From positions 186,001 to 250,000 of the forward strand of contig JANQNW010000016.1 in assembly GCA_028279375.1 (NCBI GenBank): a DNA stretch of 64,000 bases, given 5' to 3'. The translations under genes were made by a program, and so were the position numbers. Below, piece by piece: positions 17,185 through 25,720 of the stretch. This stretch comes from Phycisphaerales bacterium (GTDB taxonomy: Bacteria; Planctomycetota; Phycisphaerae; Phycisphaerales; UBA1924). Below the pieces are notes generated by a model. The model was not told the DNA's origin. It worked only from the letters and a program-made list of their open reading frames with translations, and made no database searches. Every line of letters starts with the position of its first letter. Position 1 is the stretch's first letter.

Positions 17185-20100
17185 ATGGCCATCTCTTCAC
17201 GCGCACGGAAACGAATCGCGCTCCTCGTCACCATCATCCTCGTTGGTGCTGTCGGATTCGTCGGGCTCAAGTCCATGGCGAAAGTGCAGCGCGAGCGGAC
17301 CGCCCAGGAGGCCAAGGTCGTCGGGCTGAAGGCCTACGAAGAAGGCGATTACACCAAGGCGATCAATAAGTTGCATCACTATCTCCGCAATGAGCGGAAG
17401 AAGAATGATGGAGTCGCCGCAGATGGTGAGACATGGTTGACTTGGGTGGACGCGAGACGCCGCAAGCCGGAGGAGAACTCAAAGCATCTCTTCATGGCGA
17501 TCGAGGGCGCACGCAATGCGCGTCAAGCGATGCCAAATGACGTTCGACCCCTCGAAGTGCTGGTGGATCTCTACGGACTGATCGGCCGACAGAGCGAACG
17601 CCTGGACGTCGCGAACGCGCTCCTCGAAATTGATCCAGCGCACTACGACGCAGGTCTGGCGAAGACGATGGCGCTGTGGAGCCTGGGACGGTCGGATGAA
17701 GCGCTCGACGCTGTTCGCACACTCGCCGAGACCAACCCCGAGAATAGAAGGGCCCACGAACTCTATATCCAGCTGCTTTTTCAGGAGGAGTCGCCGCCGA
17801 TTGAGGACATCATCGAGTATGCGGACAGGATCGCCGACGCAAATCCGGATGACATCCGATTTGTCCTGATCCAGTCCCGCGTGTCCTACGCAGTTGGTGA
17901 TCGAGAACGCTCCCGGGAGCTCATCGAGCGCGCGGCCGAACTCGACATCACCGACCCTGCGATGCTCTCCGAGATGCTCGCGATCATGGATAAACTCGGT
18001 CTCGCTGAACTCTCGGAGCGCACACTCGCGAAGCAGCTTCGCGACAGCGGACCTGGCAGCCGTGCGCATGTGATCGCCGCCGAGCGTGCCTGGAAGTCCG
18101 GTCGAACCGATCTCGCGCGGGATCATGTCATCGTGGATGACATGGACGCCGCGTCGGCGAGCGTTCACCTGCTTGGCTGGTGGGGCCTGCTCGACTGGTC
18201 CGAGGAGCGCGACGGAGACCACCCGGCCCTCGTCGAGTTGCAAACGCGTGTGGATCCTGAGGCGACAACATGGGCCGCGGTTCTCCGCGGGTTCGATGCG
18301 CTTCGGCGCTCGCGCTGGAGCGACTCGGTCGAGCATTTTCACGCCGCGCTGGCGATCGATCGATCCAATCCGCTTGCCCAGTACTTCATCGGCGAGGCCG
18401 AGTGGCGCCTTGGCGAGGGCCGCGCCGCGATCGATCGGTGGCGCACCCTCTCTGAGAATGAGCCGAGGTGGATCCGACTGCATGTTTCACTCGCGAATCT
18501 CCTGCTGAGGGAGGGGCGTCCGAATCTCGCCTTCGCCGTCGCGATTCGGGGGCTCACGAACAATCCGAGCAATGCGGTCCTGGCGCCGATCGCCGCACGC
18601 GCCGCGGCTTTCCTGCTCGAAAAGCCGCAGCCGGATCCTGTCCAGGCGGATCTCGCAATCAAGTTCCTGCAGCAGTACCACGAACAGGCTCCGACGCTCG
18701 GAGACGTCGCAGCGCTTCTGGCGCGCGGGTATATCGCGCTTGGAAAGGACGCGCAAGCTGAGCCGATCATCCAGCAGATCATCGCTGAGAGAATGACGCT
18801 CTCGCCGGATGTCCTCCGCGGTCTCGCCGCTGTCACGCGAGCGCAAGGCTGGGAGTATTCCGATGCGCTCTTCGCGACCGCTGGCGACGACAGCGATGAC
18901 GATCCGAACATGATGTTGACCCTCGCCATCGAAGCCGCGCAGGAAGGAAGCGTCAGCGAGGGCGAGCGTCTGTTTGACAACGCAATCCGTCAGGAATCCG
19001 ACGACGCGACCAAGCTCGAACTCGAGCGGAGGCGCGCTCGATTCCTCGACGTCGTCGGAAGTCCGAAGGCTCTTCAATCAATACGGGAACTGGCTGACGC
19101 GAATCCGCAGAATGCGCAGATCCAGATTGAGCTGCTCCGATCGAACGCCGCGTGGACCGATGAGGCATGCCTCTCTCGGTCCATTCAGCGACTCAAGCTC
19201 CTTGCGGGCGAGCAGAGCATTTCATGGAAGGTGTTCGAGGCGAGAAGGCTCTTGACGTTCGAGCCCTCGCAGGAGAACGCCAGTCGCGCGGTGCTCTTGC
19301 TCGCAGATGTGATTGGAACGGATGTCGGCGCCGTGGAGGCCAGGACACTGGCGGCGGAAGGCTATCTCCTTCTAGGAGACCGATCATCAGCGATCAAGAA
19401 TCTGACAGAGGCGCTCGATGCGGATCGCGACCAGATCCTGGTCTACCCACGTCTGATCGCGCTTCTCCAGGAGACGGGTCAGTCCTCTGAAGCGGATCGC
19501 TATCTGCTTTATTACCGCGAACGCGACGATCTTCCGATCGCGCTGCATCGAAGGCGCGCTGAACTCCTCACATCGCAGGGCATGTGGGATGAAGCTCTCG
19601 AGGATCGGACAGAGCTCGCTGAAATCGGTGGAGTCGGCGACAAGCTGGAGCTCGCGGCTCTCTTGACGCGGCGGGGCGATCCGATCAAGGCGGAAGAGAT
19701 CTACGACGAGATTCTCGCAGTGGCCGAGCCGCCGCTTCCAGCGCTCGAACAGGCAGCGCGCTTCTACGCGCTGACGGGACGTGTCGAACTGGGGCGCGCC
19801 ACTCTGAGTCGAGCCGCGGACGAGCCTCGCGGCGCCCGAGCTGTCTTGGTCGCCCGATTCCTCGAATCTGCGGGCAGAACGAGCGATGCGGAGCAGATGT
19901 ATCGCGAGGCGGCGGAGGAAGTGAACTCCGCGGCCGTCTGGAATGAGCTTGCGCGACACTACCTCCGCACTGCTCGCTACGACGAAGCTCGCGAGGCGAT
20001 GGAGGCCGGCCGCCAGATCGCCCCGGATGACGAGGCGCTCATTGGCACTGAGAAGGCGATTCGTCTCGTCGCAAGAGGTGAGGTCGATGAGGAGCTTCTC

Positions 20101-21369
20101 GATGAGATGCTCGATGATCTCGGCGAGGACGAACTCGGCGGACCCCGCCGTGCGCTCATCGATGCGATGCGCGCTCGCGATCGCACGAGTGACGAGAACG
20201 CGTATGTCGAGAAGCTGCGAGATCTGACCTCGGAGTATCCGACCTACTTTCCCATCTGGCGAGCGCTCGTTACGAATCTGGTCCAGCAGGGGCGTGATGA
20301 TGAGGCGATCGACGCAGCTCTCGCCGCGACGGAGTCGTTGCCTATACATCCGGAGCCGGCGCAGCTGGCGACACAACTTCTCGTGCGCGTCGGGGAGCGC
20401 GAGCGCGCCTTGAGTCTCGCTCGGGAGTGGCGAAATCGTTCATTGCAAAGCCCCCTGGCGGCGGAACTCGCGATGGCCCAGCTTGAGTACGAGCTCGGGC
20501 GTCCTCGCGATGGCCTCCGATGGCTCCGTCCACGACATGACTTGCTCGTCTCGCTCGCAGATGAGCAGCCTGCGTGGGTTGAGCTCTACGCGCGACTCCT
20601 TGCCGCTGACGGCGACCTTGAGGCGGCGGATAACGTGCTTGGAGGTCTTGCTGGCCAGTCGGAGGAGTGGGCGTTTCGTCACCTGAGGATCACGGTCGCG
20701 TTGCGCGATCGCCCAACGCTCGCGCGCCAATGGGCGAAGATGGCGGAGCCGAATGTCATTGGATATCCCACGGGCCGATTCGCGCTCGGGCAAACCTGGT
20801 ACGAGATCGGACTCTCATCGGGAGAATCGACGGATTTCGAAAAAGCCGTCGCATTCCTCGATCCGCTGTTGGCGGATCCTCAGCTTGAGGGCAACGCCGC
20901 GGCGCTCATGGCGGCGACCGTCGAACAGCTCGGGCAACTGGACCGGGCCGAGAAGCTGTACCGACAGGCGCTGCGCGCGACGCCTGAGAATCCATTCGTC
21001 CTCAACAATCTGTCATATCTCCTGATCAAGCAGAACAAGGACTACGAAGAGGCTCTGGAACTCGCACAGAGGGCCAATGAGATCGCTCCGAGCGCAGCGA
21101 CATTTCTGGACACACTCGCGACCGCGCAGCTGCGAATGGGATATCTCGACGATGCGGAGAGTTCGTACCGAGAGGCGCTCGAGCTCGAGGCCACGGAGAT
21201 CGGCTTGATGCTTGGCCTGGCCGATGTGCTTCTCGGGCAAGGGCGACCAGAGGAGGCACGGCAGTGGCTGGACCGCGCGGAGTCGCTCTTCGATCTCCAG
21301 GTCGATGATGAAGTGCAGACGAGATTGCGCGAACTGCGTCGACGTGTCGCGACAGCCGAACAGGAATGA
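17185..21369 (+). CDS. Large TPR protein of the exosortase/EPS locus
   Basis: 1394 aa. One N-terminal membrane helix (RIALLVTIILVGAVGFVGL, about residues 10-29) anchors it; the rest is exported or periplasmic and made of tetratricopeptide-like repeats, for example DYTKAINKLHHYL, GRTSDAEQMYREA, GQLDRAEKLYRQAL and GYLDDAESSYREAL. Long TPR proteins are common beside exosortase in EPS loci (PrsT-like) and are thought to organise assembly or export. It begins 3 nt after the sugar transferase. No enzymatic domain was recognised. Confidence 0.85.
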   Translation: MAISSRARKRIALLVTIILVGAVGFVGLKSMAKVQRERTAQEAKVVGLKAYEEGDYTKAINKLHHYLRNERKKNDGVAADGETWLTWVDARRRKPEENSKHLFMAIEGARNARQAMPNDVRPLEVLVDLYGLIGRQSERLDVANALLEIDPAHYDAGLAKTMALWSLGRSDEALDAVRTLAETNPENRRAHELYIQLLFQEESPPIEDIIEYADRIADANPDDIRFVLIQSRVSYAVGDRERSRELIERAAELDITDPAMLSEMLAIMDKLGLAELSERTLAKQLRDSGPGSRAHVIAAERAWKSGRTDLARDHVIVDDMDAASASVHLLGWWGLLDWSEERDGDHPALVELQTRVDPEATTWAAVLRGFDALRRSRWSDSVEHFHAALAIDRSNPLAQYFIGEAEWRLGEGRAAIDRWRTLSENEPRWIRLHVSLANLLLREGRPNLAFAVAIRGLTNNPSNAVLAPIAARAAAFLLEKPQPDPVQADLAIKFLQQYHEQAPTLGDVAALLARGYIALGKDAQAEPIIQQIIAERMTLSPDVLRGLAAVTRAQGWEYSDALFATAGDDSDDDPNMMLTLAIEAAQEGSVSEGERLFDNAIRQESDDATKLELERRRARFLDVVGSPKALQSIRELADANPQNAQIQIELLRSNAAWTDEACLSRSIQRLKLLAGEQSISWKVFEARRLLTFEPSQENASRAVLLLADVIGTDVGAVEARTLAAEGYLLLGDRSSAIKNLTEALDADRDQILVYPRLIALLQETGQSSEADRYLLYYRERDDLPIALHRRRAELLTSQGMWDEALEDRTELAEIGGVGDKLELAALLTRRGDPIKAEEIYDEILAVAEPPLPALEQAARFYALTGRVELGRATLSRAADEPRGARAVLVARFLESAGRTSDAEQMYREAAEEVNSAAVWNELARHYLRTARYDEAREAMEAGRQIAPDDEALIGTEKAIRLVARGEVDEELLDEMLDDLGEDELGGPRRALIDAMRARDRTSDENAYVEKLRDLTSEYPTYFPIWRALVTNLVQQGRDDEAIDAALAATESLPIHPEPAQLATQLLVRVGERERALSLAREWRNRSLQSPLAAELAMAQLEYELGRPRDGLRWLRPRHDLLVSLADEQPAWVELYARLLAADGDLEAADNVLGGLAGQSEEWAFRHLRITVALRDRPTLARQWAKMAEPNVIGYPTGRFALGQTWYEIGLSSGESTDFEKAVAFLDPLLADPQLEGNAAALMAATVEQLGQLDRAEKLYRQALRATPENPFVLNNLSYLLIKQNKDYEEALELAQRANEIAPSAATFLDTLATAQLRMGYLDDAESSYREALELEATEIGLMLGLADVLLGQGRPEEARQWLDRAESLFDLQVDDEVQTRLRELRRRVATAEQE

Positions 21370-21408
21370 ACCCATGAGTCGCCTGAGAGCCAGGGAAGGA
21401 GTATCAGC

Positions 21409-22185
21409 ATGAAAGGTGTCATTCTCGCGGGTGGGCTTGGAACGAGGCTGCGCCCGCTCACGCTCGTGACCAATAAGCACCTCCTGCCCGTGTATGACCG
21501 GCCGATGATTCACTATCCGATCCAGTGCCTGCTGAACGCCGGCATCGACGAGATCATGGTTGTGACGGGGGGGGAGCACGCCGGCGACTTTCTGAAGCTC
21601 CTCAAGGACGGCAAGTCGCTTGGCATTCGAGAACTGCAGTACACCTACCAGGAGGGTGAGGGCGGCATCGCCGATGCGCTCAAACTCGCTGAGGATTTCG
21701 CGGATGGCGGGAAGGTCGTCGTGATTCTGGGCGACAACATCATCGAGTCCAATATCCGGAAGGCGGCAGGCGACTTCTTCACGCAGAAGTCAGGCGCCAA
21801 GATCCTCTTAAAGGAAGTTCATGATCCGGAGCGATTCGGCGTCGCGCGCGTCGAGGGCGAATCCGTTGTTGAGATCCTCGAGAAGCCGGCTGATCCACCA
21901 AGTCGCCTGGCTGTCACTGGGATCTACTTCTATGACAACGAGGTCTTCGAGATCGCGCGAACACTGAAACCAAGCGAACGCGGTGAACTCGAGATCACGG
22001 ACGTCAATAATGCGTACATTCAACGCGGCGATCTGTCGTACGACGTTCTCGATGGCTGGTGGACTGATGCGGGGACCTTCGAGAGTCTTTATCGGGCGAC
22101 GCGCCTCGTTGCGGAGGGCGGCGCCAACAAGCTGGAATCTGGCGTCGGCGCTCACGCGGAGGAGTCCACCGCGAAGTCCGCATAA
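21409..22185 (+). CDS. Sugar-1-phosphate nucleotidyltransferase (RmlA type)
   Basis: 258 aa cytosolic enzyme that joins a hexose-1-phosphate to an NTP, probably dTTP, to make an activated sugar. Seen: the N-terminal catalytic loop ILAGGLGTRLRPLT, NKHLLPVYDRPMIHY, GDNII (metal-binding Asp), EKPADPPS and the late DAGTFESL. It is shorter than E. coli RmlA (about 290 aa) but keeps all core motifs. An AAGGAG ribosome-binding site precedes ATG 21409. It is the last gene of the 22-kb polysaccharide block. Confidence 0.87.
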   Translation: MKGVILAGGLGTRLRPLTLVTNKHLLPVYDRPMIHYPIQCLLNAGIDEIMVVTGGEHAGDFLKLLKDGKSLGIRELQYTYQEGEGGIADALKLAEDFADGGKVVVILGDNIIESNIRKAAGDFFTQKSGAKILLKEVHDPERFGVARVEGESVVEILEKPADPPSRLAVTGIYFYDNEVFEIARTLKPSERGELEITDVNNAYIQRGDLSYDVLDGWWTDAGTFESLYRATRLVAEGGANKLESGVGAHAEESTAKSA

Positions 22186-22214
22186 GCGTCTCCCTCTATC
22201 GGGGTCACCATGTA

Positions 22215-22252
22215 CGGCGAGAGCTTCAGAGGCTCTCGCCGTTTTCTTTTTT
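22215..22252 (+). terminator. Intrinsic terminator of the EPS operon
   Basis: A perfect 10-bp stem (22215-22224 with 22232-22241), a 7-nt loop TTCAGAG, then TTTTCTTTTTT. It lies 29 nt after the nucleotidyltransferase stop and closes the long co-directional block. Confidence 0.93.
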
Positions 22253-22631
22253 GGACCCTCATCGTCGTTGCTCCAGTCTTCCGATGGTCCGGAAACCAAG
22301 CAATCGTTTCGCCATCGCACCTTGACCTCGTTCTTGGACGCGCTTGAATAACACAACATTGACGCGGAGATTCTGCCGGGTCGCACTGGCCTCAATCGAT
22401 CTCTGTTCTATATCTAGAGGTAGGTAATCTGGCCCGCGGTCCAAGATCGGTCGCACGCAAGGCCATGCCTCCGGAGGACATGTCCTCCACTGAATGTGTG
22501 TTGTCGGAAGTGTGAATAGCTCCCGACGTGAACGAGATGCATGACGTGGCGAACCGCCGCGTCGACAAGGTCCAGATACGCGAGAGCGCATCGATCCTCA
22601 GCGCAGGATCGAGCGGGGATGAGGAGAGAAA
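22253..22631. other. 379-nt leader region before the first sorted protein
   Basis: No convincing gene. It contains a possible -10 element TATATC at 22409 without a good -35, the overlapping inverted repeats at 22468-22488, and a GAGGAGA ribosome-binding site just before ATG 22632. Probably promoter plus 5' untranslated region of the three-gene sorted-protein cluster. Confidence 0.5.
22468..22488 (+). repeat. Overlapping inverted repeats, possible switchable hairpin
   Basis: CCTCC (22468-22472), GGAGG (22473-22477) and CCTCC (22484-22488) lie in a row. GGAGG can pair with either CCTCC; the second pairing is a perfect 16-nt palindrome at 22473-22488. It sits about 145 nt upstream of ATG 22632. 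It could be an operator for a dimeric regulator or an RNA switch; neither is shown. Confidence 0.45.
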
Positions 22632-23381
22632 ATGAAGATTCAGCACAGCATGGCCGCCGCCATCGCAATCGCAGCCGCTTCCGGCGCAGCGCTTGCGGGC
22701 ACCGCGTCCGTCGACGTCCTCGGTGGCGAGGTCAACATGCGATCCAACAGCGTCGCCGGCGTCTTCTCGACGGCTTCGCCTGTCTTTTCGTCGTCCGATC
22801 TGGCGGCGCTGCATACCGAGCTCAACGGCGACGGCATCTCGACCGACGGCCTCGTGACATCGATGCTGCTTGACACAGCCAACGGCTCGCTCGCGTGGGT
22901 CGTGCTCGTCGATCGCGAAGACCCGATGACGCTCGGGTCCACTCCGAGCTCTCTCGAGATGAGCACCACCGCGAACGCCTCGCACATGGAGTTCATCAAC
23001 GACTCCGGTTCTGACATCGGCATGGTCTTCTCGCCTGGCAGTTCTCAGACCGCCGTCGGCTTCTTCAACTGGGATGCCTCTGGCGAGGGCGACGCGTTCG
23101 CCTGGGACAAGCTCCTGACTGGCGATACGTTCTCATTCGACTTCTTTGAGGACACCGGCGACGACCCGACGAACATTGATGGCTTCCAGTTCGTCAGTTG
23201 GAACCAGGGACTTGGCGCGTGGGAGGTGGTCGACACCGGCGACTTCACGCAGACGAATCCCGGCAACCCGCCGCAGTTCTCTTACACCGTACGCGTCCTC
23301 ATTCCCGCTCCGCAGGCTGCACTCCTGGGGTTCGCGGGTATCGGAGGAGTTGGCATAATCCGCCGGCGCAAGCTCGGCTGA
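22632..23381 (+). CDS. Secreted protein with PEP-CTERM-like sorting tail, copy 1
   Basis: 249 aa. N-terminal signal peptide (residues 1-22, cut near ALAGTA). The mature part begins with a conserved ASVDVLGGEV block and contains VFSTASPVFSSSDL, MEFINDSGSDI and a GEGDAFAWDKLLTGDTFSFD segment rich in Asp, Gly and Phe. The C-terminus is IPAPQAALLGFAGIGG then a hydrophobic stretch and IIRRRKLG: a Pro-x-Pro box, a membrane helix and a basic tail, the tripartite layout recognised by exosortases. Next gene is a close paralogue. No known domain recognised; probably a cell-surface or matrix protein. Confidence 0.85.
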   Translation: MKIQHSMAAAIAIAAASGAALAGTASVDVLGGEVNMRSNSVAGVFSTASPVFSSSDLAALHTELNGDGISTDGLVTSMLLDTANGSLAWVVLVDREDPMTLGSTPSSLEMSTTANASHMEFINDSGSDIGMVFSPGSSQTAVGFFNWDASGEGDAFAWDKLLTGDTFSFDFFEDTGDDPTNIDGFQFVSWNQGLGAWEVVDTGDFTQTNPGNPPQFSYTVRVLIPAPQAALLGFAGIGGVGIIRRRKLG

Positions 23382-23431
23382 TTGTTTGTTGTAGGTCTTT
23401 ATTGCACCTGGGAATTTAGGGAGAAAGAAAA

Positions 23432-24214
23432 ATGCAGTTCAGAACGGCTCTCACAGCCGCGGCTGTGACTGTCATCGCTGCGGGCGGAGCATTTGCTGCG
23501 ACCGCATCGGTGGACGGTCTCGGCGGTGAAGTGCTGATGCGCTCCGGCTCAGTCGATGGCGTCTTCAGCACCATGTCTCCAGTCTTCAGCTCATCTGATC
23601 TGGAGGCGATTCACGAGGATCTGAATGACGACGGCGTCGCGACTGACGGACTCGTCACTTCGATCCTGCTCGACACAGCTGATGGCTCGCTCGCCTGGGC
23701 GGTCCTCGTCGACTCGGAGAATCCGGACGAAGACTTCCGCGGGGCGCCGGACAGCGCGCTCGAGATGAGCACCACCGGCAACGCGACGCATATGGAGTTC
23801 ATCAACGACTCCGGCTCGGATATTGACACAGTCATTGTGCCGGGAAGCTCGAAGACCGCATTCGGTTTCTTCCGCTGGGAGTCAGCGACTGAAGGCGACG
23901 CGTTCGCATGGGACAACCTGCTTACAGGTGACTCATTCTCATTCGATTTCTTCGAGGACACTGACATCACGGGCCCGTTCGGGGATCGTGGCGGCTTGCC
24001 TTCGAACATCGATGGCTTCCAGTTCGTGAGCTTCAATCGCAACACCGAGGCCTGGGAAGTCGTCGCCATGGGCGACTTCACACAGACGCAGCCCGGCAAT
24101 CCGCCGCAGTTCTCCTTCAGCGTGAACATCCTTGTTCCCACGCCGCAGGCAGCGCTGATGGGCTTCGCCGGCATCGGCGGTCTGGGCGTGATCCGACGCC
24201 GCAAGCTCTCCTGA
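23432..24214 (+). CDS. Secreted protein with PEP-CTERM-like sorting tail, copy 2
   Basis: 260 aa, tandem paralogue of the gene at 22632, starting 50 nt after it with a GGGAGAAAGA ribosome-binding site. Signal peptide about residues 1-23. The blocks GVFSTMSPVFSSSDL, MEFINDSGSDI, EGDAFAWDNLLTGDSFSFD and NIDGFQFVS are shared nearly word for word with copy 1. It has an extra loop (ITGPFGDRGGLPS) and a longer acidic segment after LVDSEN. Sorting tail VPTPQAALMGFAGIGG followed by VIRRRKLS. A terminator follows, so copies 1 and 2 are probably one transcript. Confidence 0.85.
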   Translation: MQFRTALTAAAVTVIAAGGAFAATASVDGLGGEVLMRSGSVDGVFSTMSPVFSSSDLEAIHEDLNDDGVATDGLVTSILLDTADGSLAWAVLVDSENPDEDFRGAPDSALEMSTTGNATHMEFINDSGSDIDTVIVPGSSKTAFGFFRWESATEGDAFAWDNLLTGDSFSFDFFEDTDITGPFGDRGGLPSNIDGFQFVSFNRNTEAWEVVAMGDFTQTQPGNPPQFSFSVNILVPTPQAALMGFAGIGGLGVIRRRKLS

Positions 24215-24252
24215 TCCCCGCAGATCAGGACCGCATCTCAAACACACATTCG

Positions 24253-24290
24253 CGAAGGCGATCTCCTAAGGGGATCGCCTTCGTTTTTTT
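24253..24290 (+). terminator. Intrinsic terminator after copies 1 and 2
   Basis: An 11-bp perfect stem (24253-24263 with 24273-24283), extendable inward by three more pairs to a TAA loop, followed by seven T. It is 39 nt after the stop of copy 2. Confidence 0.93.
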
Positions 24291-24670
24291 GCCAGCAGTG
24301 GTCGGGCGCCGGACTTGCGGTCCGAAACGCCTCCGGCCGAGTTATCCACTGGCTGTCGAGCCCGTTGGGACATGCAGGGAGGCTGATTTTGCCTCTCTGC
24401 GTCCTATAACACAGTCCCAGACGGCTTCGTGGACACTCGTGCGGGGCGTCGGGTAAAGCTCTGACTCTCTCTCCCCGGTACAGGCGATCCAAAACCTTTA
24501 CAGGACGTAGTCTGCGCGGTAATTTGGCTTATCGGACAGCGTCTCGAAGTGCTTGGCTGACAGGCGGTTCGGGAGGCAGCAGCGGCCATCTCGTGGGGCG
24601 CTGCAACAGGTGAGAAAGATGCTCGAGCGACAATGTCGTTCGAATCAAAGGTCACGGAGAGACGACCGCA
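24291..24670. other. 380-nt leader region before the third sorted protein
   Basis: No gene seen. It holds a stem-loop at 24374-24400 (GCAGGGAGGC / GCCTCTCTGC, one G-T pair, loop TGATTTT) and a possible -10 element TATAAC at 24405-24410 without a good -35. The stem-loop has no T-run, so it is not an intrinsic terminator. A GGAGAG ribosome-binding site lies before ATG 24671. Confidence 0.4.
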
Positions 24671-25450
24671 ATGATGAGGCGAACTGCACAGATCGCGCTG
24701 GCGAGCGTTCTGGGGACCACGTGTTCGGCGGGCGCAGCGACCATCGTTATCGATGAGATCGGTGGCCCCGGGGTCCTTCGCTCCTATCGCTCCGAGGGTG
24801 TGTTCTCGACCGCGTCACCGACGTTCAGTGACGAGGACATGATCGAGCTTCACGGCGCGATTCAGAAGTCAGGAATCGACACCGATGAGCGCGTGACGTT
24901 CATCCTGATCGAGACCGACAGCGATGGCTTGGCATTCGTCGGCCTCGTCGATGAGCAGATGGGAATGTCTCGCGGCATGGGCACCCATCTCGGTGGGGCC
25001 GCTGATATGGCGTCTCTCGATGTCGCCACCAACGCCAACACCATGCGCCCTGAGTTCATCAATGATCAGGGACTCGACATCACCGAGGACGCAGTAATCG
25101 GCGGCCGGCACATTATCGGCGGTCGATTCAACTGGGATGCGACGATGAACGGCGACGCCGTCGCCTGGTCGAATCTGATGGGCGGCGACGTTCTGCAGTT
25201 CGCGTTCGAGGCGGTGCTTCCCGAGACATTCAATGGTCTGACGATGACCAATCCATTCCAGTTCCTCTCATGGAACGGCGATGAGTTCGAGTTGATCGCT
25301 GAAGCCGGCTTCACGGTCCCCTCGCCTGGCAACGACATGCAGTTCGGCTTCACCGGCCGCGTCGTCGTGATTCCGTTGCCGCTCTCGACGGCCCTCGCCG
25401 GCGCCGGGCTCTTTGGCGTGCTGTCGGTTCGTCGGCGCACGCTGGCCTGA
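24671..25450 (+). CDS. Secreted protein with PEP-CTERM-like sorting tail, copy 3
   Basis: 259 aa, distant paralogue of the two upstream genes with its own leader and terminator. Signal peptide about residues 1-23 (IALASVLGTTCSAGAA). Shared blocks: GVFSTASPTFSDED, EFINDQGLDI and GDAVAWSNLMGGD. The tail IPLPLSTALAGAGLFGV then LSVRRRTLA keeps Pro-x-Pro, helix and Arg-Arg-Arg but has lost the PQAAL wording, so it may be processed less well or by another exosortase. Function unknown; probably a surface protein. Confidence 0.82.
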   Translation: MMRRTAQIALASVLGTTCSAGAATIVIDEIGGPGVLRSYRSEGVFSTASPTFSDEDMIELHGAIQKSGIDTDERVTFILIETDSDGLAFVGLVDEQMGMSRGMGTHLGGAADMASLDVATNANTMRPEFINDQGLDITEDAVIGGRHIIGGRFNWDATMNGDAVAWSNLMGGDVLQFAFEAVLPETFNGLTMTNPFQFLSWNGDEFELIAEAGFTVPSPGNDMQFGFTGRVVVIPLPLSTALAGAGLFGVLSVRRRTLA

Positions 25451-25478
25451 CAAGGCCGCACCAGCGAAGAATTTCATG

Positions 25479-25509
25479 GACGCCGCTTCCCTTCGGGAGC
25501 GGCGTCTTT
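25479..25509 (+). terminator. Terminator after copy 3
   Basis: GACGCCGC (25479-25486) pairs with GCGGCGTC (25499-25506), with an imperfect inner stem capped by TTCG, then a short T-rich tail TTTC. Moderately strong. Confidence 0.7.
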
Positions 25510-25534
25510 CATTCCATGGGACGAGGGATCGGGC

Positions 25535-25540
25535 TATACT
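25535..25540 (+). promoter_or_regulatory. Candidate -10 box for tRNA-Gly
   Basis: TATACT, 43 nt before the tRNA 5' end. The same hexamer precedes tRNA-Leu and pdxH in this window. No good -35 at the usual distance. Confidence 0.45.
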
Positions 25541-25583
25541 CCCGCCATCTTGGGAACGCTCCGGCGCTGTCAAGTCGTCTCAA

Positions 25584-25656
25584 GCGGGCGTAACTCAATT
25601 GGTAGAGTGTCAGCCTTCCAAGCTGAATGTTGAGGGTTCGAGTCCCTTCGCCCGCT
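25584..25656 (+). tRNA. tRNA-Gly (anticodon TCC)
   Basis: 73-nt cloverleaf. Acceptor stem GCGGGCG / CGCCCGC, D-arm ACTC-AATTGGTA-GAGT, anticodon arm TCAGC-CTTCCAA-GCTGA giving TCC, T-arm GAGGG-TTCGAGT-CCCTT, discriminator T. The 3' CCA is not encoded. Confidence 0.97.
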
Positions 25657-25685
25657 TTGTTCTCCCCGCGTTATGAGCTGGGGAT

Positions 25686-25713
25686 TCGTCAGGCCCAGCG
25701 CCGCGCATATACT
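25686..25713 (+). promoter_or_regulatory. Candidate promoter of pdxH, possibly leaderless
   Basis: TCGTCA (25686-25691), 16 nt, TATACT (25708-25713). The ATG follows 7 nt after the -10 box and there is no purine-rich ribosome-binding site, which suggests transcription starts at or next to the start codon. Confidence 0.5.
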
Positions 25714-25720
25714 CCGCGGC

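Noticed and set aside
17479-18483. 334-codon antisense frame in the TPR gene, and a similar one at 19387-20376
   Set aside because: Both mirror the repetitive TPR coding sequence; no homology or start signal.
22353-22380. TTGACG as a -35 box before the first sorted-protein gene
   Set aside because: No -10 hexamer at 15-19 nt.
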